From Sinorhizobium mexicanum (lineage in GTDB: Bacteria > Pseudomonadota > Alphaproteobacteria > Rhizobiales > Rhizobiaceae): a stretch of DNA of 64,000 nucleotides. The DNA lies in the NCBI RefSeq assembly GCF_013488225.1, contig NZ_CP041238.1:2505501-2569500 (forward strand). Direction: 5' to 3'. Each line of letters opens with the position of its first letter. The first letter of the stretch is position 1. Shown here piece by piece: positions 42,478 to 51,375 of the stretch. Under the pieces are notes generated by a model. That model saw only the letters and a list, made by a program, of their open reading frames with translations. It ran no database searches and had not been told where the DNA came from. The position numbers and the translations under genes are program-made.

Positions 42478-44106
42478 ATGGGAGAGCGAAAAGTTCCGAA
42501 TTCTTCCGAAGAAGCCGTGGCCGATAGCGTCGCGCCGCAACGGTTCGCGTTCGGGGCGTTCATCCTCGACATGCAGCGCGGCGCACTGACCTGTGAAGGG
42601 CGGCGGGTCGCAATTGGCCATAAGGGCTTGTTGCTGCTGCACGCGCTCGTGCGAGCGTCGACGCAGGTCGTGAGCAAGTCCGCGCTGATGGAAGCTGTCT
42701 GGCCCGCCGCTATCGTTGAGGAGAGCAATCTCTCGGTTCAGATCGCTGCCCTACGCAAGATGCTAGGGGCCCAACCGGAGGGGAACGATTGGATCGCGAC
42801 CGTGCCTCGTGCGGGGTATCGTTTTGCCGGCCGGGTGAATAGCCTGCATCCTGACGCCGCTGATGCGCCCGCGGCGTTGCCCGGTTCGCCCGCGAACCCC
42901 GGCAGACCGTCGATCGTGGTCCTACCGTTTGCTAATTTGAGCAATGACAAGGAACAGGCGTATCTGGTGGATGGCATTACCGAAGATGTGATCACTGCGC
43001 TCACGAGATTTCGGTGGTTTCGGGTAATCGGGCGCAATTCAAGTTTCGTCTACAGAAACAAGTCAGTGAGCGCCAAGCAGGTGGGCCAAGAACTGGGTGT
43101 CGGTTATGTGCTCGAAGGAAGCGTGCGCCGCTCTGGCGGTCGCCTTCGAGTCTCCACTCAACTGGTCGAGGCCACCTCGGCCAGCCAAGTCTGGGCCGAA
43201 CGGTATGACTTGGAACTGGAAGAGGCATTCGCAGTTCAAGACGCCATCGCGGAGAGGGTCGCAGGTGCGATCGAGCCAGAACTGCTGAAGACGGCATCAC
43301 TCCCCGTGGCGGCGCGGCATACGGGAAATATGACGGCGTGGGAGATAGTGCGGCAGGGGACCTGGTATTTCCACCACGTTGGCAAGCAGACCCACCTGAT
43401 GGCACGAGAGCTATTCCGGGAGGCATGTCGGCTCGACCCCGAACTTGCTGAAGCCCATCTCTGGCTTGGTCGCGTGAGCGCAGGCATCGTCGCCTATGGA
43501 TGGAGCGAGCATCCTTCCGAGGACATCAGGGAAGGGTTGGATGCCGCCTTGGCAGCAGTTCGGCTCGACGAAAAGAACCCGTACACACATTACGCGTTGG
43601 CGATCTGCAGCGCTTACTCGAATGCACCCGAACAGGCGGTCCTTGCCGCCGAAAGGGCGATCGAGATCAGCCCGAGTTTCGCCCTTGGCCACCTTGTCCT
43701 GGGAATGGCGGAGCTCTTTAGGGGTAGCGCGTCTGGTGCCATAGCGCCACTGGAACACGGCCTCATGTTGAATGCCAACGACCCTCAGAACTTCGTTTGG
43801 CTGAACTTGCTGGCGCTGGCTTACTTGTTTGCAGGCGACGGAGCCGGCGCGCTGGCTGCTGCCGTGAGAGCGCGAAAGGTGCGCCCTGCATGGCGGCCGG
43901 TCCAAGAAACGCTAGCCTGCTGCTATGCGACTGTCGGGCGTCTTGCAGAGGCTCGATCATCGCGCGAGTTGATGAGCGAAATGGAGAACCCGCCAGGCGA
44001 TGCTTTGGAGCCGCTAAGACAACGTAATCCGCACTGGCAGGAACGATTGGCAGAATTGTTGAAGCAAATCCCGAGTGACCCGCTTCCGACAGGAGAGCAG
44101 ACATAA
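42478..44106 (+). CDS. Winged-helix (OmpR/CadC-type) - TolB-like - TPR regulator
   Basis: A 542-residue protein. The N-terminal 100 residues are a PhoB/CadC-type winged helix (VAIGHKGLLLLHALVRASTQ, SNLSVQIAALRKML, WIATVPRAGYRFAG). A TolB-like domain follows (RPSIVVLPFANLSNDKEQAY and VIGRNSSFVYRNKSVSAKQV, residues about 145-265), then TPR-type helices to the end. There is no membrane segment and no cyclase domain. The TolB/TPR half is homologous to the cyclases at 1, 20888 and 47926. The ATG at 42478 has a CTGGAG motif; a longer frame from 42340 is unsupported. Confidence 0.9.
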   Translation: MGERKVPNSSEEAVADSVAPQRFAFGAFILDMQRGALTCEGRRVAIGHKGLLLLHALVRASTQVVSKSALMEAVWPAAIVEESNLSVQIAALRKMLGAQPEGNDWIATVPRAGYRFAGRVNSLHPDAADAPAALPGSPANPGRPSIVVLPFANLSNDKEQAYLVDGITEDVITALTRFRWFRVIGRNSSFVYRNKSVSAKQVGQELGVGYVLEGSVRRSGGRLRVSTQLVEATSASQVWAERYDLELEEAFAVQDAIAERVAGAIEPELLKTASLPVAARHTGNMTAWEIVRQGTWYFHHVGKQTHLMARELFREACRLDPELAEAHLWLGRVSAGIVAYGWSEHPSEDIREGLDAALAAVRLDEKNPYTHYALAICSAYSNAPEQAVLAAERAIEISPSFALGHLVLGMAELFRGSASGAIAPLEHGLMLNANDPQNFVWLNLLALAYLFAGDGAGALAAAVRARKVRPAWRPVQETLACCYATVGRLAEARSSRELMSEMENPPGDALEPLRQRNPHWQERLAELLKQIPSDPLPTGEQT

Positions 44107-44624
44107 GTTCTCTGCAGACAGGTCTCATAGGCACTTGACGAATGCTGTCATAAACCTAGTCGGCGAGCGCCCGCCATGATGGTGCCGGTAATGAAGAAGC
44201 GCGGCCCACCTCCCCTGGCGCTTGTGCCGGGACTTACGTCGCCAATGCGGAGAAGGTGGTGCACTCCATCGATTTGAGCTGGAATCAGGGCCGGACCGGG
44301 AAGCCAACGCTCGTCGGTTCGGAAGGTTCGCCCAGAAGCGACAGACATTCGAGTCCATTTAACAGCCGCGCATAGGCGCGGCGGCAACCGGGGAACGACC
44401 GGATGTCGCTGGGCAGATGGGATGGTTGCCGCTTCCCCGGCGGCATCGAAAGCGGAGAGGACGGCGATACCGCCTGACACCGGGGTCGGCTGGTACTTTG
44501 TCCTTCGTGTCGCTTCCTGGAGGGATTTGATCGCGCCGGAAGCGGCCCTTGCGATCTGTCCGGGCAAGCCGTCTCCGTGCTATGTTTCCCGTCCGGATCG
44601 CAAGGCGGAGGGAGGGAGAGCGAA
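44107..44624. other. Intergenic region, possible degraded gene
   Basis: About 500 bases. Minus-strand frames are open (for example 44148-44567), but none shows a recognised family or a start signal. Codon quality is mixed, as in decayed sequence. Confidence 0.35.
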
Positions 44625-45278
44625 ATGACACGACGCGTCGCCGTTCTGTTGTTCGACAACGTAGAGGTCATGGACTTCGCGGGGCCTTTCGAAGTGTTCG
44701 GAGTAACAGGGCAACGGGAAGGCAAGCGCCTCTTCGACGTCTACACCGTCGCCCGGGAAAGCAAGCCTGTGCTGGCCCGGAACAACCTCAGCATCAATCC
44801 GGACTATAGCTTCCGCGACTGCCCCATCATGGACATCCTGGTCGTTCCCGGAGGCTTCGGGACGCGGAGGGAGAAGCATAATCCGTCCGTCCTGGATTTC
44901 GTTCGCCAGCATGCTGGCCAGGCTGAGCGGGTTCTGTCCGTATGCTCCGGCGCCCTGCTGCTTGCCAGGGCCGGCCTGCTGGACGGGCTGCAAGCGACCA
45001 CGCATCGTGGAGCCCTTGCCGAACTCCAGGCGGACGCCCCGACCGCGAATGTTCTTCAGGATGTGAGGATTGTCGACAACGGAAGGGTTGTCCTCTCGGC
45101 TGGCGTTTCCGCCGGGATCGACGCCGCACTCTACCTCGTCGCCGAGTTGCATGGGCTTGAACAGGCAACCGAGACAGCAACGTACATGGAATATGATTGG
45201 CGGTATCATCCGAACGCAGCCAACCCGGCCATTCGCCTGGCGAAGGCATCTTCGGAGATGGCGCCGCATCGTCAATGA
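44625..45278 (+). CDS. DJ-1/PfpI-family protein, isonitrile hydratase-like
   Basis: A 217-residue stand-alone DJ-1/PfpI domain. It has VLLFDNVEVMDFAGPFEVFG, DILVVPGGFGTRREKHN and the nucleophile elbow LSVCSGALLLARAGLLDG with its Cys, then ATTHRGALAEL. It is the fold used in the N-terminal half of the GlxA-like protein at 38615, and both precede a copy of the globin duplication. GGAGGGAGAG precedes the ATG at 44625. Members hydrate isonitriles or detoxify glyoxals; the role here is open. Confidence 0.87.
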   Translation: MTRRVAVLLFDNVEVMDFAGPFEVFGVTGQREGKRLFDVYTVARESKPVLARNNLSINPDYSFRDCPIMDILVVPGGFGTRREKHNPSVLDFVRQHAGQAERVLSVCSGALLLARAGLLDGLQATTHRGALAELQADAPTANVLQDVRIVDNGRVVLSAGVSAGIDAALYLVAELHGLEQATETATYMEYDWRYHPNAANPAIRLAKASSEMAPHRQ

Positions 45279-45574
45279 CATTTCGTTGCCTGAATGTCAC
45301 GCCCCTGCAAGTTCAGGCGAAGGCTTGCACTTTCCTCAAAGAGCTGGGTGGACAGCGGGTCCCGTGGTCGGCATGCAGAGCGACTGCAATGTAGTCTTTC
45401 CGGACGAAGCGCGACGATCGGTCGTGGCCCCCGTGCGGCCTTCTTCCCTCAATCGACCCGGCGCAGACATTCCTCTACCATCGGTTTCTGGTCCTCGTCG
45501 GCCGAAGCGGTCGCATTGCCGCCAAGACCACCGCATCTTGCTTTGGTCCTGGCCGATTAAAGTGCTACCGCCAC

Positions 45575-45602
45575 CTTGGAGTGACGTCCGCAATGTCTAT
45601 AT
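45575..45602 (+). promoter_or_regulatory. Sigma-70-type promoter of globin copy 2
   Basis: CTTGGA-N16-CTATAT, identical to the copy 1 promoter elements. Confidence 0.65.
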
Positions 45603-45639
45603 AACGCGGGCCGCAGATGCCTCCGAACTGGATGATGGA

Positions 45640-46107
45640 ATGAACGACGAATTGCAGGCGCGAGCTGCGCACTCCGCAGCGATCCGCGAACGCGCGGAAG
45701 CGGAAATGAAAGCGATCGGGATCGATGACGCGTTCATCGGCCGGTTGGTCGACACGTTCTATGCCCGTGTGCTCGCGCATCCGGAGCTAGGACCCGTGTT
45801 CGACGCAAGGCTTTCGGGGCGGTGGCCGGAGCACATGGAGAAGATGAAAAGCTTCTGGTCTTCGGTTGCCTTCCGCAGCGGCGCCTATGGCGGAAAGCCG
45901 GTCCAGGCGCATGTCGGCATTGCCAACATGAAACCGGAGCTTTTCCCGAAATGGCTGGCGCTCTTTGCCGCGACGCTTGACGACATTGCGCCGAACAACG
46001 ACGCGAAGGCCTGGTTCATGACCACGGCAGAGCGCATTGCGCGAAGCCTTACCCTCTCGCTCTTCTACAATCCGGCGCTCGACGACCCGGCGCTCAAGCG
46101 CTCCTGA
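45640..46107 (+). CDS. Group III truncated hemoglobin, copy 2
   Basis: A 155-residue globin, about 97 percent identical to copy 1. The proximal His region reads VQAHVGIANMKPELFPKWLA (His91 kept, Phe92 to Val, Ala100 to Glu, Gln103 to Pro). The Pro could distort the helix that follows the proximal His, so the copies may differ in ligand binding. A long open frame extends upstream to 45070, but the true start is the ATG conserved in both copies. It follows the DJ-1 gene by 361 bp. Confidence 0.9.
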   Translation: MNDELQARAAHSAAIRERAEAEMKAIGIDDAFIGRLVDTFYARVLAHPELGPVFDARLSGRWPEHMEKMKSFWSSVAFRSGAYGGKPVQAHVGIANMKPELFPKWLALFAATLDDIAPNNDAKAWFMTTAERIARSLTLSLFYNPALDDPALKRS

Positions 46108-46179
46108 AGCACCTTATTTCCCGGCGTGCCTGATCGGATCGTACGATGCCGTTGCTGGTTCGCGCGCCCTTGGAACATG

Positions 46180-46286
46180 CTACTGCATGTCGCCTTTAAT
46201 CGTAGCCGATTAAAGGACAAAGACATGCAGCAATTCAAAGTGCTACAGCGTCCTTTGCGCGTCTGAAAAGACGCGCGGCGCTGTAG
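46180..46286 (+). repeat. RIME-type element upstream of the VOC gene
   Basis: CTACTGCATGTCGCCTTTAA to GGCGCTGTAG, both hairpins intact. The sequence is nearly the same as 57147-57253, including the variant GTCGCCTTTAATCG block. It ends 43 bp before the VOC start. Confidence 0.88.
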
Positions 46287-46328
46287 GTCCTTGAGGGCCG
46301 AAGTGAGTCTGAGAGAAAGGGGGCCTGT

Positions 46329-46709
46329 GTGGTTAGCGCGATAGAGAGCGAGATCGGCGGGGTGTTCATCCCGGTAAGCAATATCGAAGCCGCAAGAGAC
46401 TGGTATTGCCATCTCCTCGGGCGGCCGGCGGACGGAGACATTCCTTTCGGGCATCTCTATGTGATTGCCATGAAAGGCAGCACTGCGCTCGTCCTCGACA
46501 GCAAGGGGTTCGTGGGACCGCATGTCGGCAAGCCGGTTTTTCATTTCAATGCCGATGACCTGAGCGCCGCACACGCGCATGTGTCTGCGCTTGATGCTGA
46601 CAACGTCTCCCCCATCACGGACGGAGCGTTCTTCACGTTCAATGATCCTGACGGCAATCTCCTGATGGTGGCAAACGTCCCTCCCGCGCCGCGCTTCGAG
46701 GACGAATAG
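46329..46709 (+). CDS. VOC/glyoxalase-family protein
   Basis: A 126-residue vicinal oxygen chelate protein: IGGVFIPVSNIEAARDWYCH opens the first beta-alpha-beta unit, and VFHFNADDLSAAHAHVSALD plus FFTFNDPDGNLLMVAN close the second. This is the GloA/bleomycin resistance fold without a specified reaction. The start is a GTG with GAAAGGGGG upstream. It is next to globin copy 2 and separated from it by a RIME. Confidence 0.85.
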   Translation: MVSAIESEIGGVFIPVSNIEAARDWYCHLLGRPADGDIPFGHLYVIAMKGSTALVLDSKGFVGPHVGKPVFHFNADDLSAAHAHVSALDADNVSPITDGAFFTFNDPDGNLLMVANVPPAPRFEDE

Positions 46710-47028
46710 CGAGGCGTCGAGATGAGGTGGCCCATCGACGTCGCTGATTGCAGACGTCTAATGGTCTAATTCTTTGAAAACCACGCAATTCCGGACGAAA
46801 AACCGTTACACACTTTTCCTGGAATTGCTCTAAGGATCCGGTTGAACTCTCGTCCGCAAGTCGTTGAATGCGGTGCTGGTCTGCCCGGCCTCCGCGCTTG
46901 TCCCATCTGATGAGCACATTGAACCATTTACACTTTCTGGCCCCCCGGTCGCCGCATGACTCTTGCGAAATTCGAAGCCGCAGCCACCTCCGGCCCGCAG
47001 GTTGCGGCCGCCGAGCTTCCCTGCCCGC
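46710..47028. other. Intergenic region with a rhizobial palindromic repeat
   Basis: No gene found. GCAATTCC at 46785 and GGAATTGC at 46821 form a hairpin around ACCGTTACACACTTTTC, a repeat whose relatives occur at 47690 and near 56490. Between the convergent VOC and BA14K genes it may end transcription. Confidence 0.5.
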
Positions 47029-47502
47029 TCAGTTGTACGGCGAGTTGCAGGCGCGGCGCGGGCCTTCATGCGGCTGGAAGGTGTTGTCGGTCGACCGGTA
47101 GGAGATGTAGCGATCGCGGCACCAGCGGGCATGGGCGTTGGCATCGTAGCGGATCACCTGCTGCTGCCGGCGCACGCGTCCTGGGTCGAGTGCCGGAGGC
47201 TTCGGCCCGCCGACGGTCGCGCCCGGGCCGACGCCGATGTCATAGGGCTGGCCGCGATAGCGCATGGCGGCGCCGGAGTTCGGGTAGCGGTTGACCTGGA
47301 AGTCCCGGTACTCCCGCTCGATGAAGAGGTCGTGGCGGGATATGCCCCGATAGCCGGTCCCGTAGTTGTTGCCATAGTTTCCCCTGAGGGGCACGCCGGT
47401 GCAGACGCCAATGCACGGCGTCTGGGCCGCAACCGGCGGCACGGCCGAAACGGCGGTCAGGAGCGCGAGCGCGATGGTGGCTGCAAACTTCACGGGCTTC
47501 AC
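47029..47502 (-). CDS. BA14K-family exported protein
   Basis: A 157-residue protein with a signal peptide (residues 1-27) and a Gly/Tyr/Asn-rich middle. The C-terminus HARWCRDRYISYRSTDNTFQ followed by RRACNSPYN is the BA14K (lectin-like) motif with its two Cys. The family was named for a Brucella immunoreactive 14-kDa protein; rhizobial members are exported and of unclear role. AGGTGAAGCC is the ribosome binding site. A second member is at 57358. Confidence 0.87.
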   Translation of the reverse strand: MKPVKFAATIALALLTAVSAVPPVAAQTPCIGVCTGVPLRGNYGNNYGTGYRGISRHDLFIEREYRDFQVNRYPNSGAAMRYRGQPYDIGVGPGATVGGPKPPALDPGRVRRQQQVIRYDANAHARWCRDRYISYRSTDNTFQPHEGPRRACNSPYN

Positions 47503-47925
47503 CTTTCCCTTCCTCTTGAAGCAACGATTTTCACGGAAGGATTGATCCCCCCGTTACTATACACCATCGGACAGCGAAAGACGCGCGTTTCCGCAACCCT
47601 CTCGCATGGGTCGGCGGCCGCATGTTTCCTCAAGTGCTACTCAGATCATAAACGTGACCAATTCTGATAAGCTGCGCGGCGGAAAACCGCACACACTTTT
47701 CCTGAATTTGGGAGCAAATGCCGCGAGATTCCGAAGGCCGACATTATCGAGGTTCGCGGGACTTCGCACCCTGCACGCCGCTGCAGCGGACCGACTGGAC
47801 TGACCAGCAGCCTCGTCGGCCGTTCCGCTTGACGGTGGATTGTTTCTCCAGATCGGCTGCTCAATGGACTTCTCCGTAGGGCGCGAATACCATGGGCGCA
47901 GTTCCTCCTCGGGTACCATTGCCCA
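47503..47925. other. Intergenic region with repeat fragments
   Basis: About 420 bases between divergent BA14K and cyclase genes. It has a RIME end fragment (GCATGTTTCCTCAAGTGC near 47622) and the GAAAACCGCACACACTTTTC repeat near 47683. No gene was seen. Confidence 0.45.
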
Positions 47926-49665
47926 ATGGCCGAAGAACGCGTCCAGCGCCGTCTTGCAGCAATCCTCGTCGCGGACGTCGTGGGGTTTTCGCGTTTGATG
48001 GAGGAGGACGAGGTTGCGACGCTCGCAGTCCTGAAGGAGCGCCGGGCGACTATTCTCCAGCCTGTCGTGCGCGCGCATGGCGGCCGCATCGTCAAGGTGA
48101 TGGGAGACGGCGTTCTCCTGGAGTTCCCGAGCGCGGTCGACGCCATCTCCGGAGCGGTCGAGTTGCAGCGGAAGATGGCGGATGCAAACGCCGCCCTGTC
48201 CGAGGCGCGCCGCATCGTCCTGCGCATCGGGATCAGTCTCGGTGATGTCGTCATAGACGGCAGCGATCTCTATGGCGACGGCGTCAACATCGCCGCACGG
48301 CTGCAGAGCCTGGCCGAACCGGGTGCCATCTACGTGTCGTCGGGCATTCGTGATCAAGTCAAACGCAAGCTGGCATTCGACTTCGACGATCTCGGGCCGA
48401 AATTTCTGAAAAACATCGCCGAACCGGTTCATGTCTATCGCGTCGTCTTTGAAGCCGCCGCCACGATCGGTCACCAGGAACAGGCGCTGCCCCTGCCCGC
48501 AAAGCCATCCATCGCCGTGTTGCCGTTCACCAACCTCAGCGGGGAAGCCGAGCAGGACGCCTTCACGGACGGGTTGACCGAAGACCTGATTACCGACCTT
48601 TCAAGAAATGCCGGCCTGTTTGTCATCGCGCGCCATTCGACCTTCGCCTACAAGGGAAAATCGATCGACGTTCGATTGATCGCACGCGATCTGGGCGTTC
48701 GCTACCTCGTGGAGGGCAGCGCGCGCCGCGCCGCCGATCGCGTGCGCATCAACGTTCAGCTCATCGACGCCGTTGGCGGAGATCACCTCTGGGCCGAACG
48801 CTTCGACCGAAACCTCGAAGACATCTTCGGCGTCCAGGACGAGGTCACAAACAAGATCGTCGAGGCCCTTGTTGGACGCTTGGCGGAATCACCGTCACGC
48901 AACCGCCCGAAGAGCCTGGAGGCTTACGACCTTTGTGTCCGCGGGCGAAGTCTGGTGTCATCGTTCAACAGTTCCCCGGAAGCGCTTCGCGAGGCCGAGA
49001 TACTTCTGAACCAGGCAGTCTCCATCGATTCCGAATATGCGGAGGCAATCCGCTGGCTGGCTTTTGTTCACTGGCAAATATGGGCACAGAGCATCGATCC
49101 CACCGAAGACAACCGCTCGCGAGCCTTTGAACTGGCCCGCCAGGCGGTAGCATTGGACAAGAACGACGCCGCCAATCATTGGTTTATCGGATTTTTGTTG
49201 GCCAATGAGAAACGCTGGCCCGAGTCCGATGAAGAGTTCGCAGCCGCCTTCACGCTGGAACCAAACAATGCGGATGCCCTGGCCATCCGTTCGGAGCTTG
49301 CGGCGTTCGCAGGCCACGCATCGGAAGCGATCGAACTGACCCAAAGGGCGCTTCGACTGAATCCGCACCCGCCCGGGTGGTATTATTGGCAGCTTGGACT
49401 CGCGCATTACGCGGCCTGCCAATATGAAGAAGCCGTCAGGATCCTGCGCATGGAGGCGATCTACCGCAGCCCCTCGCGCCGCATACTGGCGGCCAGCCTT
49501 GCCCAGCTCGGACGCAGGGACGAGGCGATGCGCGAGGCAGCTCTTTTCATGGCGATGACCCCGAAATTCACCATCACCCACTGGGCCGCCGCACAACCCG
49601 CCCGCGACATGGAGACGGTCCGGCGCTTCGTCGAAGGCTATCGCATGGCCGGATTGCCGGAATGA
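47926..49665 (+). CDS. Class III adenylate/guanylate cyclase - TolB-like - TPR protein, cytoplasmic form
   Basis: A 579-residue protein. Cyclase domain (about 8-175) has metal Asp17 and Asp61 and catalytic Asn121 and Arg125 in GVNIAARL, so it should be active. There is no membrane segment; the TolB-like domain begins KPSIAVLPFTNLSGEAEQDA (about 190-310) and TPRs fill residues 330-560. It is likely a soluble cyclase that senses a peptide or protein partner through TolB/TPR. It differs from the cyclase at 20888 in lacking both the membrane helix and the rhodanese end. Confidence 0.92.
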   Translation: MAEERVQRRLAAILVADVVGFSRLMEEDEVATLAVLKERRATILQPVVRAHGGRIVKVMGDGVLLEFPSAVDAISGAVELQRKMADANAALSEARRIVLRIGISLGDVVIDGSDLYGDGVNIAARLQSLAEPGAIYVSSGIRDQVKRKLAFDFDDLGPKFLKNIAEPVHVYRVVFEAAATIGHQEQALPLPAKPSIAVLPFTNLSGEAEQDAFTDGLTEDLITDLSRNAGLFVIARHSTFAYKGKSIDVRLIARDLGVRYLVEGSARRAADRVRINVQLIDAVGGDHLWAERFDRNLEDIFGVQDEVTNKIVEALVGRLAESPSRNRPKSLEAYDLCVRGRSLVSSFNSSPEALREAEILLNQAVSIDSEYAEAIRWLAFVHWQIWAQSIDPTEDNRSRAFELARQAVALDKNDAANHWFIGFLLANEKRWPESDEEFAAAFTLEPNNADALAIRSELAAFAGHASEAIELTQRALRLNPHPPGWYYWQLGLAHYAACQYEEAVRILRMEAIYRSPSRRILAASLAQLGRRDEAMREAALFMAMTPKFTITHWAAAQPARDMETVRRFVEGYRMAGLPE

Positions 49666-49690
49666 GTGCCAAGACCCCAAGTTTGCGGCA

Positions 49691-49794
49691 TTACAGCGCC
49701 GTGCGTCCTTCAGGACGCACAAAGGACGCTGTAAGTCTTTGAATCTACGCATCGTGCTTTCCGAAAATCGATTCCGATTTTCGGGCCGATGCGC
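49691..49794 (-). repeat. RIME-related mosaic element, variant B, reverse
   Basis: Reverse complement of the 37428-37531 copy: TTACAGCGCCGTGCGTCCTT to GAAAATCGATTCCGATTTTC and GGGCCGATGCGC. It lies 26 bp after the cyclase stop. Confidence 0.85.
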
Positions 49795-49972
49795 TAGGTC
49801 TCAAACGCCCCCAACGGCGGCTTCTGGTCCGAAGCTGGCGTTAGGCGATCTCGGCCTCTACGACCGCTTTGCGCCTTCCTTTCGGTCATTCAGAGTATCA
49901 GATCGAGCTTCTGAAAGCCGACGGTCTGCGCAGGAGTGATCGCGTCCGGAAAGCGCCACTAGCAGCCACGAC

Positions 49973-50079
49973 CTACTGCATGTCTCCTTAAATCGACCTC
50001 GGTTTAAGGACAAAGACATGCAGCAATTCAAAGTGCTACAGCGACCTTTGCGCGTCTGATAAGACGCGCGGCGCTGTAG
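49973..50079 (+). repeat. RIME-type element
   Basis: Full-length copy, CTACTGCATGTCTCCTTAAA to GGCGCTGTAG. It stands between two genes that converge on it (cyclase and SDR). Confidence 0.88.
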
Positions 50080-50154
50080 CCGCGCCAATGCGCCAATAGT
50101 ACGGATCGCCGCGCCGCGACCCCAACCCTGAGGAGGGCGGCGCGGGAGTCTTCG

Positions 50155-50934
50155 CTACACCGTAGGAACCGTTCCACCATCTATCACGTATTCCGCGCCC
50201 GTTATCGTGGCAGCGCGGTCTGACGCCAGATACGCTATGAGGTTGGCGACTTCCTCTGGCTTTGATGGCCGACCAATTGGAATTCCCCCGAGAGAACCCA
50301 TGATGATCTTCTTGCCCCCTTCGATGTCGGTGCCCGCCTCGCGCGCGAGACGCTCAGCCAAATGAAGGGAAGCCTCCGTCTCTATCCAGCCTGGCGAGAC
50401 GCGAACCACCCGTACACCTTTGGGTGAAACCTCTTTCGACAGGCTCTTGCTGTAGGTGGAGAGGGCTGCCTTGGCGGCGGCATAGGCGGTGGTTGCTTCG
50501 GGCAGCGGCAGCAATCTCTGTATCGACGTGACGTGAATGACCACTCCGGTTCGTCTCTCGACCATTTCCGGGACCAGAAGTCGGTCGAGCCGAACGGCTG
50601 AGTAGAGATTGAGGTCGAGTTCCTTGCGCCATTCTCCGTCCGAAAGCGCGGCAAATCCTCCTGCCGGAGCCGATGAGCCACCCAGCATGTGAACGATGAT
50701 ATCCACTTCGCCGAGCCTCTTGCGCACCGCATCGGCGACAACTTCACATCCCCCTTCGGTGGTCAGATCGGCCGGAACAAACATGTCCGGCGGCATGTCT
50801 TCCGGCTTTGATCTGGCCGTCGTCAGGACATGCGCGCCGAGCTCGCGAAAGAGCCTGACGGTGGCAGCTCCCGCACCTCTCGTACCGGAGGTAATGAGCG
50901 CGCGCTTGTCTTCAAGCGTGAGGAAGGATGTCAT
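50155..50934 (-). CDS. Short-chain dehydrogenase/reductase
   Basis: A 259-residue SDR. The cofactor loop reads [20 protein letters not shown] (TGxxxGxG variant), NAG region [14 protein letters not shown], catalytic Ser in [10 protein letters not shown] and YAAAKAAL (YxxxK), then [16 protein letters not shown]. It reduces or oxidises a small carbonyl/alcohol with NAD(P)(H); substrate unknown. Its ATG overlaps the stop of the SnoaL-like gene upstream (ATGA), so the two form an operon, divergent from a LysR gene. Confidence 0.9.
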   Translation of the reverse strand: MTSFLTLEDKRALITSGTRGAGAATVRLFRELGAHVLTTARSKPEDMPPDMFVPADLTTEGGCEVVADAVRKRLGEVDIIVHMLGGSSAPAGGFAALSDGEWRKELDLNLYSAVRLDRLLVPEMVERRTGVVIHVTSIQRLLPLPEATTAYAAAKAALSTYSKSLSKEVSPKGVRVVRVSPGWIETEASLHLAERLAREAGTDIEGGKKIIMGSLGGIPIGRPSKPEEVANLIAYLASDRAATITGAEYVIDGGTVPTV

Positions 50935-51257
50935 GCGCCGATCTCCAGTCGGGCAATCTTCTGGTCATCCTGGAGATTGAAACGGTACGTGAGAACGGCC
51001 GGGCTGCCTGGGAATTGTCCAGTCACACGGGCGCGAACTATCGTGACTTCATCCGATGTTACCACGTGAAGGGGCTCTGCAGTGTGTTCGTACTGTTCCT
51101 TGGCTCGCTTCCACCAGGTTGCGATCGCCTCGGGGCCGACATGGGACATGCCTTCGTCAACAACAGTGGCGTCGGTAGCGAATATGCCGGCAGGGGCCAT
51201 CCCCGCCTTGCCCTGGTCCGCGGCAAAGTAGCTTTCGATTGAGTGTGGGAGGTTCAT
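50931..51257 (-). CDS. SnoaL-like (NTF2-fold) protein
   Basis: A 108-residue NTF2-like protein: [20 protein letters not shown] (first helix), [20 protein letters not shown] and [20 protein letters not shown]. Such proteins bind or isomerise small ligands. The ATG at 51257 is chosen as family similarity starts there; a longer frame reaches 51326. It is translationally coupled to the SDR gene and divergent from LysR (118 bp). Confidence 0.82.
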   Translation of the reverse strand: MNLPHSIESYFAADQGKAGMAPAGIFATDATVVDEGMSHVGPEAIATWWKRAKEQYEHTAEPLHVVTSDEVTIVRARVTGQFPGSPAVLTYRFNLQDDQKIARLEIGA

Positions 51258-51325
51258 AACTTGTCTCAATTTTAGTTGATCGTCTTCGACAGGGTGACGC
51301 CTCCTACACATAGGACTGGACAACA

Positions 51326-51344
51326 ATCCCGATAAGCGGGATTA
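51326..51344. promoter_or_regulatory. Dyad AATCCCG-N5-CGGGATT in the LysR-SnoaL spacer
   Basis: Exact 7-bp arms separated by ATAAG, 32 bp before the LysR ATG, with a related GATAATCGGGA further downstream. It fits a LysR box. Confidence 0.6.
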
Positions 51345-51375
51345 AGATGGATGAGGAATTGCGATAATCGGGACA

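Larger units (their letters stand above)
45501..46109 (+). repeat. 609-bp direct duplication, copy 2 (globin with promoter)
   Basis: Matches 39641-40248 from GCCGAAGCGGTCGCATTG to TCCTGAA, with one additional G in the leader near 45610. About 5.86 kb separate the starts of the two copies. Confidence 0.93.

Noticed and set aside
44148..44567. Minus-strand 139-codon frame between regulator and DJ-1 gene
   Set aside because: No recognised family, no ribosome site, and the other frames look equally weak; listed only as a non-coding gap.
45070..45639. N-terminal extension of globin copy 2
   Set aside because: The extension overlaps the DJ-1 gene in another frame, is absent in copy 1, and the promoter conserved in both copies lies inside it.
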